From Triangularia verruculosa (lineage: Eukaryota; Ascomycota; Sordariomycetes; Sordariales; Podosporaceae), in contig MU863879.1 of assembly GCA_033296885.1 (NCBI GenBank), positions 1 through 64,000 of the forward strand: DNA of 64,000 nucleotides. The letters are read 5' to 3'. Shown here in pieces: positions 23,397 through 33,886 of this stretch. Each line of letters begins with the position of its first letter. Position 1 is the stretch's first letter. The notes beneath the pieces are model-generated. The model had not been told where the DNA came from. It made no database searches and worked only from the letters and a program-made list of their open reading frames with translations. The position numbers were made by a program, and so were the translations under genes.

Positions 23397-25444
23397 CTAC
23401 TCATTCAAAACCGAATACCTACTCCTCATAGCAGCGACATGCCCCCCCTTAGCCCCCTCCTTGACAACCCTCAGCGGAGGCGGCGTCACACTACTCGCCA
23501 TCATCCCCGCCCTCCCCTCCTCCGCTTCCCTTCCACTAACATGCCTCTGCCTCATCGCCGGTTGTCCATTACCAGCTCCAGCTCCGCCAAGATCAAAGTC
23601 ATTCCCACTCGACACCTGCCTCATATTACCATCCCCCCTCCCATCACTCTCCTCCACCACCCCCAGCCCTAAACTCCCCACAATTACCGGGGGTGTTCTC
23701 GCTCTTAAATCGCCGTAGGGCTTGGAGTAAAAGTTGGAGTCGGTTTGGATGCTGGACTGCCTGTTGAGGGGTTTATTGGTGGGTTTCATCTCGGTGATGT
23801 CACCGCTAACCCGACGATTGTTGTTGACTTCACCGAGGATGGAGTTTCGTAACCGGGAGAAGGGACCGGGGGTGGAGTGGCGTTTTGGTGGGGGGGAAGG
23901 TGGTGGGTTGGAGCCGAGGGGGTTGGGGTGGGTGCCTAGGTTGGTGCGGTAGTTGATATCGTTCTCGTCGTTGTCGGAGTGGTGTTGGTCGGAATCGGAG
24001 TCGGGGTGGTGATCGAGGGATTGGTATTGCGGGTTTCGCTGGGCGGTGCGGTTGACGAGGCTGGGGGTGGTGTACCATGCCTCTGTGAACCGGGCGGTGC
24101 GGGGCTGCTGGATTTGGCTTCCTGGGGAGACTTGGTTTGCGCGGTAGGAGGGGACGGAGGAGGTTTGGGGGTGGGAGTCGCCGTCGTCGTCGTCGGAGAA
24201 GGTGGTTGGGGGGTTGTACATTGTGTGAGGTCTTTGCTTTTGAGTCCCGAGGTCTGTCTCGCCGAGGGGGAGCTCGGTGTAGGACGCGCGGGACTTGGTA
24301 GGGGACCCGTGGACGGGGGGAGCAGGGGCCGACATGCGCTTCATGTCCTGGGCGGAGAGGGAGGAGCGGTTGCTGTGCGGGATTTGGTACTGTCTTGAAG
24401 GGAGGTCCTTTCGAGAGTCTAGGGAATCGTAGCTGCTCTGGCGGGTGTGCATGAAGGGGATGGACGGGGGACGAGAGTCGATGCTAGCGGGGAGACTGTC
24501 CCGGATTCTATCCGAGATAATGCTGACCCGCTTTTCCGAGGTCTCGTCAGAGTAGGAGGTGGCGGTGACGATGGAGGACTTGTTGCGCTTGTGGGCGCGG
24601 GAGGTGAAGCGGTTCTCGAGGGGGTTCATGTCGGGGGGCATCATGGAGATGCGACGGAACATGACGCCGAGCCAGAGGGAGATGGCGAGGGAGATGAGGT
24701 GGAGGCCGGCGGCACCTATGAGGCCGTAGTACAGAGAGGGAACAAAGTACTTTTGTACGAGGGCTTCGTTGGAGAGGAGAGTAGTCCATTTTCCGGATTG
24801 GTTTCGGCAGGAGAAGATGCCATGGGCGTAGAGGGCGAGAACGGCAAGGTCGAAGATGCCCCCGACAACTTGGTAGGCTGCCGACGAGCCGGGGGTCTTG
24901 CTGGAGGCGGGCTTGGAATGGTGGTAGATACTGTAGATGCAGTGAAGGATAACCACACCGAACTGCAGGATTTGTTAGTGGTTGTGGTTGACAGTTGGTG
25001 GGCTATGACAACAACTCACAGTAACGCGCATAACCCATCCTGTCAACTCCTCAAAGTCCTTCATAAGAATGCATAGAGTCAAAAATCCAAGCGCGCCGAT
25101 TAGCTCGAGCACACGCAGACACAGCTGCACAACTCTCATCCCCTTGATCCACCCCTTCGTCGAGCGACCCAGGGTCCTAAAGTTGGTCCGGCCTGTTGGG
25201 ACGACATGGGCACTATCATGTCTGTTAGGAATGGCCGACTGGAATGCACGACACAGAAAAAGTGTGGAGTCTCATACTCTGGATGGCGATTGATGGAGAC
25301 AAGCGGGCCGTTCGGCTTCGGCTTGGGCTTCTTCTTCTCATAACTCGCCCGAGTGACGGCTTTCGGATCAAACACAGGAACGGGAAAACGTTCATCATCC
25401 CTCAAGACTGGCTCGTACATGTACGGTTGGTTGGAGCCCCCCAT
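23397..25444 (-). CDS. Fungal four-helix membrane protein with long disordered tail
   Basis: I do not recognise a named family. Three exons: 25444-25278, 25221-25020 and 24962-23397, with correct phases and 644 residues. About 120 N-terminal residues are soluble, starting with MGGSNQPYMYEPVLRDDERF. Four hydrophobic helices follow, around CLRVLELIGALGFLTLCILM, FGVVILHCIYSIYHH, GGIFDLAVLALYAHGIF and LYYGLIGAAGLHLISLAISL. The remaining 400 or so residues are Ser/Pro/Arg-rich and look disordered, with many possible phosphosites. The four-helix layout resembles MARVEL-like or Sur7-like cortical proteins, but I see no diagnostic motif. Both introns (56 and 57 nt) are ordinary. Confidence 0.8.
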
Positions 25445-26093
25445 GATTGCGACCTGCGCCTTACAACGCTATGGTTTCCTTGGAAGGTGTTGAATAACAG
25501 TTGGAGGGAGTGTGTTTTTGTAAAAGCACAAGAGATGTCCACGACGGAGCTGTTCAGCTTGTGTTGCAGTTGTTCCTCTTTTGATAGGGCGTTGACGGGG
25601 CAACGGTGGAAGCGCGGCCAGCTCTGGTTGTCGAGCTGTGCCACATCTTCCAAGCCGGGAAGAGGGAGCAAACGCCGGGGGATTTGACTGGGTGGAACAT
25701 GGTGGTATTGGTTCCTGTCACACTGCCTTGCTTGTCACACTCATGATCGTCCCCATGCGCCGTGGTCTGCGAGCCATGCCTTGACGTTGTTTTTGAATTG
25801 TTTTGGGTGGGTTTCTTGGTGACCCAAGCTCCAAGCTCCCCTTGTCAGTTGCGGCATCACTGGGCTGACCCCGCTATCTCCGGGTGTGTCCCCACTATAG
25901 CATCCGAGTTGTAGGGCCGACAACGCCGTTAGCAGCGCCGGAGCCGGATCCCGAGCCCTGAATTTTACAATGTGACTCCTTCATACCCTGCATTATTAGA
26001 GCCGTGTCGTCGGTGTCCTTTGTTTGAACTTGCCCTCCCTCCTCTGTATTACAACAGCTAGATACCAGCTGTTGGACAACATCCGAGTTCATC
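25445..26093. promoter_or_regulatory. Divergent promoter region, membrane protein / Arh1 genes
   Basis: About 650 bp between two divergent start codons, so both promoters should be here. No clear TATA or known binding motif was found. Confidence 0.5.
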
Positions 26094-27801
26094 ATGGCCA
26101 CTATTGTCCGGGCAAGGCCGAGGGCGTTTGCACAATGGAATCGACGACTCGCCCTGGCTTACACAACCCAGATCCGGAGGGCCTCCACCACCGGCGAACC
26201 GTTCCGGCTAGCCATCGTCGGGTCCGGGCCCGCCGGTTTCTACACGGCCTACCGGTTCATGAAAAACAATGAACAGGCCAAAGTGGACATGTATGAGTCC
26301 TTGCCTGTTCCATACGGACTTGTAAGATTCGGTGTTGCTCCAGATCACGCCGAAGTAAAGGTATCTCACCACATCAGCCTTTATCACTCAAACACACTCA
26401 CTAACAACCTGCCAGAACTGCCGCGAGAAATTTGAAGAGGTAGCCTCCTCCCCCAACTTCACCTTCATCGGCAACGTCACTGTCGGCGCCTCCAGCGATC
26501 ACCCCGACGGTGCCACCGTCCCCCTCTCCAGCATCCTCCGCCACTACCACGCCGTCGTCTTCTCCTACGGCTCCTCTGAAGACCGAAAACTCAACATCGC
26601 CGGAGAAGACCTCAAAGGCGTCTTCTCCGCCCGCGAGTTTGTCGGCTGGTACAACGGCTTACCAGAATACGCCGACCTCAACCCTGACCTCAGCCATGGC
26701 TCCCACGGCGACACGCTCATCATCGGAAACGGCAACGTAGCCATGGACGTTGCCCGCATCCTCCTCAAAACCCCAGACGAACTAGCCAAAACTGACATCG
26801 CCGCCCACGCCCTCGATGTCTTGTCAAGAAGTAAAATCCACAACATCCGTATCATCGGCCGCCGCGGTCCCATCCAAGCTGCCTTTACAACCAAAGAACT
26901 TCGCGCGTTATACAAACTCCCCAACGTCGAAGTCCGCCCTTATTCATTCTCCCACCCCAAAACCTACGACAAACTCTCCCCCCAAATCAAGCGCCGAACA
27001 GACCTCCTCGCCAAAGGCTCCCACCTCCCCCCTAATCCCTCCAACAACCCACACCCCTCCGTCACCTTTGACTTTTGCCTTTCCCCCCTTTCCTTCTCCG
27101 CCGACTCCCCCCCAAACCAAGACTGGGTATCCTCCGCCACCTTCGGCCACACCATCCTCCTCAACCCCAACCAACACCCCGACTCCCTCTCAAGCCAAAC
27201 CCCCCACGAAGCATACTACTCCACAACCGCCACCGCCCGTCTCCCCCCCCAACCAGAAACAACCACCTTCAACACAAGATACATCTTCAAATCAATCGGC
27301 TATAAATCCACCCCCCTCCCTGAATTCTCCCCCCTCGGCATCCCCTTCAACACCTCCGCCGGTGTGATCCCCAACGACGGTATCGGTAGGGTCCTAACCA
27401 AGATCCACCACCCCCATCAACCACCCTCTCATCACCACACCGACGCCAAGCGACCGCACATCGAACTGCCGCATCGCTTTAGGGGTTTGTATTGCTCCGG
27501 CTGGGTTAAGCGTGGACCGCAGGGCGTGATCGCCGAGACGATGATGGATGCGTTTACGACTGCTGACGCCATCACGGAGGATATCTCCAAGGGAGAAAAG
27601 TTTTTGGCGTCGGATGGACGAGGTTGGGAGGGGGTTAAAGGGGACGTGGGTGAGGTGGGGAGGGTGGTGAGCTGGGAGGATTGGAAGGCGATTGATCAGG
27701 CGGAAATTGAAAGAGGACAGGAGGCTGGGACGGGGAAGGAGAGGGAAAAGTTTGTGAGGAGGGAGGATATGTTGGCTGTTTTGGGAGATAAGGGGAGGTG
27801 A
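26094..27801 (+). CDS. ARH1: Mitochondrial NADPH:adrenodoxin (ferredoxin) reductase
   Basis: FAD enzyme that passes electrons from NADPH to mitochondrial ferredoxin for Fe-S cluster and heme A synthesis. Two exons: 26094-26360 and 26416-27801 (550 residues). The N-terminus is Arg-rich without acids (MATIVRARPRAFAQWNRRLA), a good mitochondrial presequence. The FAD motif VGSGPAGFYTAYRFM follows, with VPYGLVRFGVAPDHAEVKN just before the flavin fold. The NADP motif is IGNGNVAMDVARILL with GRRGPIQAAFTTKEL after it. The C-terminal RGLYCSGWVKRGPQGVIAET block closes the family pattern. The 55-nt intron has donor gtatct and branch ctaac. Convergent with ETF-alpha, another mitochondrial flavoprotein, 239 bp away. 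Confidence 0.96.
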
Positions 27802-28040
27802 GGTGACTATAAAGGGTTGGGGTGTTGTATGATAAGTTATGTCAATGGTATATAGATCCAAAACAAGGGGGTATGTATATATAACCAAAAATTTCAATTT
27901 TCATCCAAGAAAAACCTCCCGCGGCTGGCTGGCTGGCTGGCTGGCTGATATCAGGCTGGATATTTGTACACACCTTCCTAACAAGTACATTTTATCTCTC
28001 CCTCTCCCTCTCTTCTATAACAACACCCCCAAAAAAAGCT

Positions 28041-29090
28041 CTACGCCTTCAACTTCTCCGTCAGCTCAGGCACCTTCTCAAACAAATCCCCCACCAACCC
28101 AACATCCGCCACCTGGAAAATCGGCGCGTCCCCATCCTTATTAATCGCCGCAATCACCTTGCTGTCCTTCATACCCGCCAAATGCTGGATCGCACCCGAG
28201 ATACCCACCGCCAGATACAGCTGCGGCGCCACCACCTTGCCCGTCTGGCCCACCTGCAGACTGTTGTCCGCATACCCGCTATCCACCGCCGCACGAGAAG
28301 CGCCGACAGCCGCACCCAACGTGTCCGCCAGCGGGAGCATGATCTTGTCGAAATCATCCTTGGACTTCAGACCACGACCACCAGAGACCACCCTGGGGGC
28401 TGTCGCAAGGTCTGGACGATCGGACTTGGCGAGGTCCTCGGATACCCATTCGGTGGCACTCTCGACCTTGGGGTCGACGCCGTCTTCGATGGCGGCTGAA
28501 CCGCTGCCAATGGAAGCAGCAGGGAAGGCGGTTCCACGGATGGTGATGATCTTGATATCGTCCGACGACTCCACGGTGGCGATCGCATTGCCGGCATAGA
28601 TCGGTCTCACGAAGGTCTTGTCGTTCTCGATAGCGGTGATATCGGAAATTTGCTGCGAATCGAGCAGCGCAGCAACGCGGGGCAGGAGGTTCTTGCCAAA
28701 GGCAGTGTGCCCGGCAATCACGTGTGTGTAACCGCCCTTCTTGATGTTCTCAACCAGCAGCGGAGCGTAGTTCTCGGGGAGGCCCTTCTCATAAGCGGCG
28801 TTGTCGACGGCGATAACCTTCTCGACACCATCGACCTTGGCGGCTTCCTCTGCTACGGGCTTGATGCTGCTGCCGGCGACGAAGGCGTGGATGCTGCCGC
28901 CGAGCTTCTGGGCGGCGGTGATGGCGGAGAGGGAGCCGGCGTTGAGCTTGCCGTCGCGCTGTTCGAGGACGGCGAGGGCGGAGAGGAGGCGGTGGAGGGC
29001 GGGGGTAGGGCGGAGGGGGGTGTGAAGCGCATTCTGGAGGGTAGGGCGGGTGAGGGCCGAGAAGGCTCGGCGGGTGGTGGTTGAGAGCAT
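28041..29090 (-). CDS. Electron transfer flavoprotein, alpha subunit
   Basis: Mitochondrial matrix FAD protein that, with ETF-beta, accepts electrons from acyl-CoA dehydrogenases and passes them to ETF:ubiquinone oxidoreductase. Single exon, 349 residues. The start at 29090 gives MLSTTTRRAFSALTRPTLQN, a basic mitochondrial presequence. The N-terminal domain begins AVLEQRDGKLN. The C-terminal FAD domain is complete: VSGGRGLKSKDDFDK, GAAVGASRAAVDSGY, QVGQTGKVVAPQLYLAVGIS and GAIQHLAGMKDSK. Length is normal for eukaryotic ETF-alpha. A CCGAGG hexamer, the core reported for Far regulators, lies upstream at 29259-29264. Confidence 0.97.
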   Translation of the reverse strand: MLSTTTRRAFSALTRPTLQNALHTPLRPTPALHRLLSALAVLEQRDGKLNAGSLSAITAAQKLGGSIHAFVAGSSIKPVAEEAAKVDGVEKVIAVDNAAYEKGLPENYAPLLVENIKKGGYTHVIAGHTAFGKNLLPRVAALLDSQQISDITAIENDKTFVRPIYAGNAIATVESSDDIKIITIRGTAFPAASIGSGSAAIEDGVDPKVESATEWVSEDLAKSDRPDLATAPRVVSGGRGLKSKDDFDKIMLPLADTLGAAVGASRAAVDSGYADNSLQVGQTGKVVAPQLYLAVGISGAIQHLAGMKDSKVIAAINKDGDAPIFQVADVGLVGDLFEKVPELTEKLKA

Positions 29091-29767
29091 GACGGCAGCG
29101 GTTGTGTAAGAGCAAATTGGTGAGAAGAGAGAAATCGGAGACCGGCTGCCGAGAGGAGGGAGAGGGTTCAATCGGTGATCCGGAGCCGAGTCGTGGCCGG
29201 GGAGGGACGAAGGGTTGCTTGCAGCGCAGGATCACGGTCGATGACGGATTGCAGCGGCCCGAGGTTAGCTTCTGATCCTGACTTGTTGCTTGCGATTGAG
29301 CGCATGGGAGGGACCGTAGTAAAGTGGGGGCTTTCCCAGCGCCGGAGGCGCAGGTGGGTTGTGGCTGTTAATTAAGAAGAAGGGTGGCTGAAGTATGACC
29401 CCACGTGACACGACCGTTGGTTGGTGGGTGCTTGGCAGTTGCAGCGGGCGAGCTGGTCACTGGCAAAGCGGGCTCCTCCTTCACCGTGGTCTGGCGCGCG
29501 AACAACATTTTCTCCAACGCGACTGACGGATCACGAACTCGCCAAACCTGCGACCCATCGCAAAGTCTCAATTTGCGCCAGCAAACATCCCATCAAACCC
29601 ACGTCGAGCTCGGATCCATTGCACCTGCCACTCGGATCAACTGCTTCCTGCCAGCTGCAATTTTTAGCCACTGGGCAGCGTCCTCTTGGCCTGCAGACTC
29701 GAACGTCGCCCTTATTGATTTGTAGCCCCGTTTTGTGTCTATCGTCACCAGTGCCATCGTCGCCACA
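29091..29767. promoter_or_regulatory. Divergent promoter region, ETF-alpha / Rsc8 genes
   Basis: 677 bp between two divergent starts. It contains one CCGAGG (29259-29264), a candidate Far-type site on the ETF-alpha side, and a CACGTG-like cacgtgac at 29402-29409. Single hexamers of this kind are expected by chance about every 2 kb, so their value is limited. Confidence 0.45.
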
Positions 29768-31948
29768 ATGGATGAGAGCATGGTCAGCTACGGGACACCC
29801 ACCAATGGTGCATCCCCTGGCGCCAACCCAATTCTTGCGCAACCTCCCCTCCCAGATGTCAATGACCAGAACGAAGGTTTGTAGAGTTCATGTTATTATT
29901 TGCCCTTGGCTGCCCAGCCTCCCGCTAACGTGTTGTTGTAACCCTTCTAGATGTACAGATGGGTGATGGCCCAGAGCCAGCAATCAAACAAGACAGCACA
30001 ACACCGGCACCAGGCGCCGCATCCGATAACCCCTTGGACGCGCCTGACCGTCCCCCTGCGGAAACGACGGCCCGCGAAGATGAGGAGATGGGCGACGCCT
30101 CTAAGAATGGCACCGACCCTGAGGGTGCTGCCGGTGCTGAGGGCGCCAGCGAGGTCAGGACCAAGGAGTCGATTGAGAATGCTGCCAGAGAACATCTGAT
30201 TTCGCAAACACATGCGATTGTCCTTCCCAGCTATAGTGCATGGTTTGACATGAACACCATCCACAACATCGAGAGGAAAGCGCTGCCAGAATTTTTCAAC
30301 AACAGGAATCGAAGCAAAACGCCTGCCGTCTACAAGGACTACCGTGATTTCATGATCAATGCCTACCGATTAAACCCAGTCGAGTATCTTACCATCACTG
30401 CCTGCCGCCGCAACTTGGCCGGCGATGTTTGCGCCATCATGAGGGTGCACGCTTTCCTTGAACAATGGGGTTTGATCAACTATCAGGTGCGTTCACCCAA
30501 CTTGATGCTGTGACCCGGGAAAATAATACTGACTCTACGGATAGGTCGACACCGAGCAGCGCCCATCGCATGTTGGACCACCATTCACTGGCCATTTCAA
30601 GATCATCTGCGATACCCCTCGCGGTCTTCAGCCATGGCAACCGGCGGCAGACCCTGCCACCGTGGAGGGAAAGCCTAACAAGGACACAGAGGCCAAGGCT
30701 AGCGCCACCCCTGCACCAAAGACTGAGCTGAACTTGGAAGTTGGCCGTAACATTTACGAGGCCAATGCTAAGAACACCAAGCTCACCAAGACCGAGAAGA
30801 CCAATGGGGAGACACCGGCAACCAATGGTGTATCTGGAACCGACGAGCTTACCAAGACGCCCATCATTAGAGTCAACTGCTACAACTGCGGCACCGATTG
30901 CACACGCATCTACTACCACAGCTCGCAGGCTGATTCTAACTCGAAGGCCAAGTACGACTTGTGTCCAAGCTGCTACCTCGAAGGCCGTCTCCCTGGAAAC
31001 CAGACCAGCGCCCACTACACCCGCATGGAGAACCCAACATACTCTTCGATACTTGATAGGGACGCCCCGTGGAGCGATGTGGAGACGCTCAGGTTACTGG
31101 AGGGTCTCGAACGATTTGACGATGATTGGGGCGAGATTGCTGACTATGTGGGTACGCGCACAAGAGAGGAGTGTGTGCTTAAGTTCCTGCAACTCGATAT
31201 CGAGGACAAGTACTTGGAGTCGGAGAAGGTGGATGCGCCAGTTGGCCTGCAAATGCTGGGCAGCCATGGCGGCCAGCTGCCTTTCAGCCAGACTGACAAC
31301 CCGGTCATGTCGGTTGTAGGCTTCCTGGCCAGCCTTGCGGACCCAGCGAGCACTGCGGCTGCTGCTGGAAAGTCGGCCGAGCTTCTCAAGCAGAACCTCC
31401 GCAGCAAGCTCGAGACTGTTCCTGAGGATGCTGAGGCTAACGGCAAGGGCAAGGAGAAGGAAGGAGACTCGATGGAGGTGGACATTAGGCATGAGGTTAC
31501 GACTACCACCACGACCACGACGACTACCAAGACCAGTGCCTTGGCCAATATTCCTCTTGCGGCTATTGGTGCCAGAGCTGGTGGTCTTGCGTCACACGAG
31601 GAGCGGGAGATGACTCGTCTTGTCTCGGCCTGCGTGAATATCACCCTGGAGAAGGATGAGCTGAAGCTCAAGTACTTTGACGAGATGGAGTCGATTTTGC
31701 AGGCGGAGCGTCGCGAGCTGGAGAGGGCAAGACAACAGCTCTTTCTCGATAGGCTGGCTTTGAAGCGCCGCGTGCGCGAGGTTGAGCAAGCGCTTAAGCA
31801 GGCCATCGCGATGGGTGGCGAACAAGGTGTCCGCATGGTGCATGAGTTGCCGTTGGAGGGGGACCGGATGACGTTTGATGTTCCCCCGACGGCTGGGTCG
31901 GTGCAGCCGCTCAGTGCTGACGGGCAAATCAAGAGATACGAGTCTTAG
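29768..31948 (+). CDS. SWI/SNF-RSC chromatin remodelling subunit (Rsc8/Swi3 type: SWIRM, ZZ, SANT)
   Basis: Core scaffold subunit of SWI/SNF- or RSC-type nucleosome remodellers. Three exons: 29768-29876, 29951-30486 and 30545-31948 (682 residues). After an acidic N-terminus the SWIRM domain starts at SQTHAIVLPSYSAWFDMNTI and includes YLTITACRRNLAGDVCAIMR. It is followed by a ZZ-type zinc finger (NCYNCGTDC ... DLCPSCYLEG), a SANT domain (PWSDVETLRLLEGLERFDDD) and a C-terminal coiled coil (EMESILQAERRELERARQQL). A run of Thr encoded by acc/acg triplets sits before the coiled coil. The stop used here is TAG at 31946-31948; the same frame continues open afterwards (see next entry). Confidence 0.95.
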
Positions 31949-32326
31949 GGTGTTGATGACTTGATTGCTGAGCAGGAAGCGCAGGATGAGGGTGCTGGGC
32001 CGATTTCTGAGTCTCCAGTACAATCTTTTGTGCCGTCTCCAGCATCAATCCCTGTACCGTCTCCAGCATCAATCCCTGTACCGTCTCCAGTACCGCCTTC
32101 AGCACCATCTCCTATACTTGCGCCCCGAGCTCGCCTTCTAGCATGGGAGCAGCGCAGAAATTCGCCAGCGGAGGGTGAAGATTCAGGAGTGGACGTTAGC
32201 ACTCCCGACCGGAGCTCGGAGGAGCCGGAAGAGAAGTCTGAATCACAAGTCGAAACTCCGCCACCCAGAAGGGCAGGCCTGAGATCCAGGAAGCCTGTTG
32301 ATTATCGCGAACCCTGGGAAAAATAA
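31949..32326 (+). other. In-frame open extension after the Rsc8 stop codon
   Basis: Directly after the TAG stop the same reading frame stays open for 125 codons to TAA at 32324-32326. It encodes an acidic/proline-rich tail with PSPASIPV repeats, ending in GLRSRKPVDYREPWEK. There is no ATG near its start. A candidate 48-nt intron (donor gtgcag at 31901, branch ctgac, acceptor ending in the TAG itself at 31948) would remove the stop in frame and attach the tail; the donor is weak. Readthrough or simple 3'UTR chance are the alternatives. Confidence 0.4.
32033..32092 (+). repeat. 24-nt tandem repeat, 2.5 copies
   Basis: Two identical 24-nt units (32033-32056 and 32057-32080) plus half a unit, each encoding PSPASIPV in the frame of the Rsc8 extension. 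Unit length is a multiple of three, so expansion keeps the frame. Confidence 0.9.
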
Positions 32327-33886
32327 CTCAATCAGCGGCGGTTACAACCTCCCCTAGAAATACTATTTTCTTTTTCTTGTTCAGTTTTTTACTTTCTCTT
32401 TTATGGCGTCATGGGTCGGTGCTTTACGTGTTGGGGATGGATGGTTCTTATGGGAGCTCTGGGAGCAAATGGTGCGAAAATGTGGGGTGTATGAAAAGAA
32501 GATACGATGGCACCTTTGTTATGCTTTTGTTGATTTTGTTTTGTGTATCAAATACAGTCAGTAGCAGCGGCGGGGTTGTGATGAAGGGTTTTTTTTCTAT
32601 GCGGAAGGGCAAGGTAGGGATGGGTCTTTCTGGCTTTGGAGAGGAAGCTTCTTTTTTTGAAAAAAGGGTCTGCGAAAATGATGTTATTAGATAGGGCCCG
32701 ATTAATTCAGCGTCATGTCGTATTGTTTGTCTGATGTGGTGTTGTAGGTGTTGTTTTATGCAAGGCTGAGAAGGGGTCCACTGTTGCTGGTAGGGTATTC
32801 GGCCGAGGTTCGACTTGGAGCCTCATGACCTACGCAAACACCTGGCTTCGACGCCGTGACTATATTCAAAACGATCCCAGAAAATATGCGTGATTGGACT
32901 GGATTCTGACCCACGCCCTCTTTGAGACGAGGAACGTTCGGCCATTCAACATGTACGAAGGGACTTGGGTTCATGATCACGGCCGTTCGGTCTGCATCTC
33001 ATGTCCGACCGCTCTCAGGTACTCAGGGTCCAAGTTCAAGTTGTATGTACATACATACTGAGTATAATAGAGTTTGCATAACTTGACATTTGCCTAGGGC
33101 AAAAGCTTACATCCCTCATTGGGTCGCGCATTATTTACACGGTGTTTAATTGGCGGGGAGAGGAAAGGCCAATCTGCATAAGGTTTTCCGCGGTATTATG
33201 TGCTCGCTGCCCTGCATAGAAGCATGGAAAGTCGAAGACAGGCTGGGCATCGTCTGGCATGTGAATTCCCCCGTTTCGGCTTCATCCACTAGGCCGTAAC
33301 GAGCCGCCGCCCGCAACGGATGGAGGATGAAAGCGACGTCAGGCCCAGCGCCCCCGAGCGCGGCAGCGTCACAGAGAGCAGGGAAGGCCCCAGCACACCA
33401 ATTGCATGGTCACAAGGGGCGGCCCCGCTGACTCGGTAACCCCACGGGCAGCTGCAGCGTTGGAAGGAAGAATGACGGCAATTAGCCTCGGCTTGAAGGG
33501 GTCGTTCGGACAAGCGCACCCTGATGCACCTGCTTTTTCCCAAGGGATCAGACGAGGCACGAAAGAGGGTGCCCTGTGAGGTGCGGTTTGTTCGCGCGGG
33601 GGAGGGCTTTTAATAGGCATAATTGCTCCCAAGTAGCCGATGCCGATGCCTGTCTATTTGCCTAGGCTCTCGGAGAAAGCGGAAAGCATCACACAGAGAA
33701 AGGGCCGACCCTGCTTCGGCCAACTTCCCGCGGCTACTTTTGTCTACTACTCCCGTACACACACTATTGTAAATCCACAAGGGTCACCACCTCCTTGACG
33801 TCTTCCACTTTCCCCTTCCCCAACAAACCTCCCCCAAGTTGTTTTTTTTCTCTGGCTGTTGCCTCCACTTGCCTAGGAAAGTTGGG
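32327..33886. other. Gene-free region upstream of carnitine acetyltransferase
   Basis: About 1.5 kb with no supported gene. The left third is T-rich 3' flank of the Rsc8 gene. The right part should hold the promoter of the acetyltransferase; it includes a CCTCGG hexamer (33486-33491), the core reported for Far regulators of fatty-acid genes. Confidence 0.5.

Noticed and set aside
32377..32694. 105-codon frame after the Rsc8 extension
   Set aside because: Lies in T/G-rich 3' flank and has no bias. Looks like untranslated sequence.
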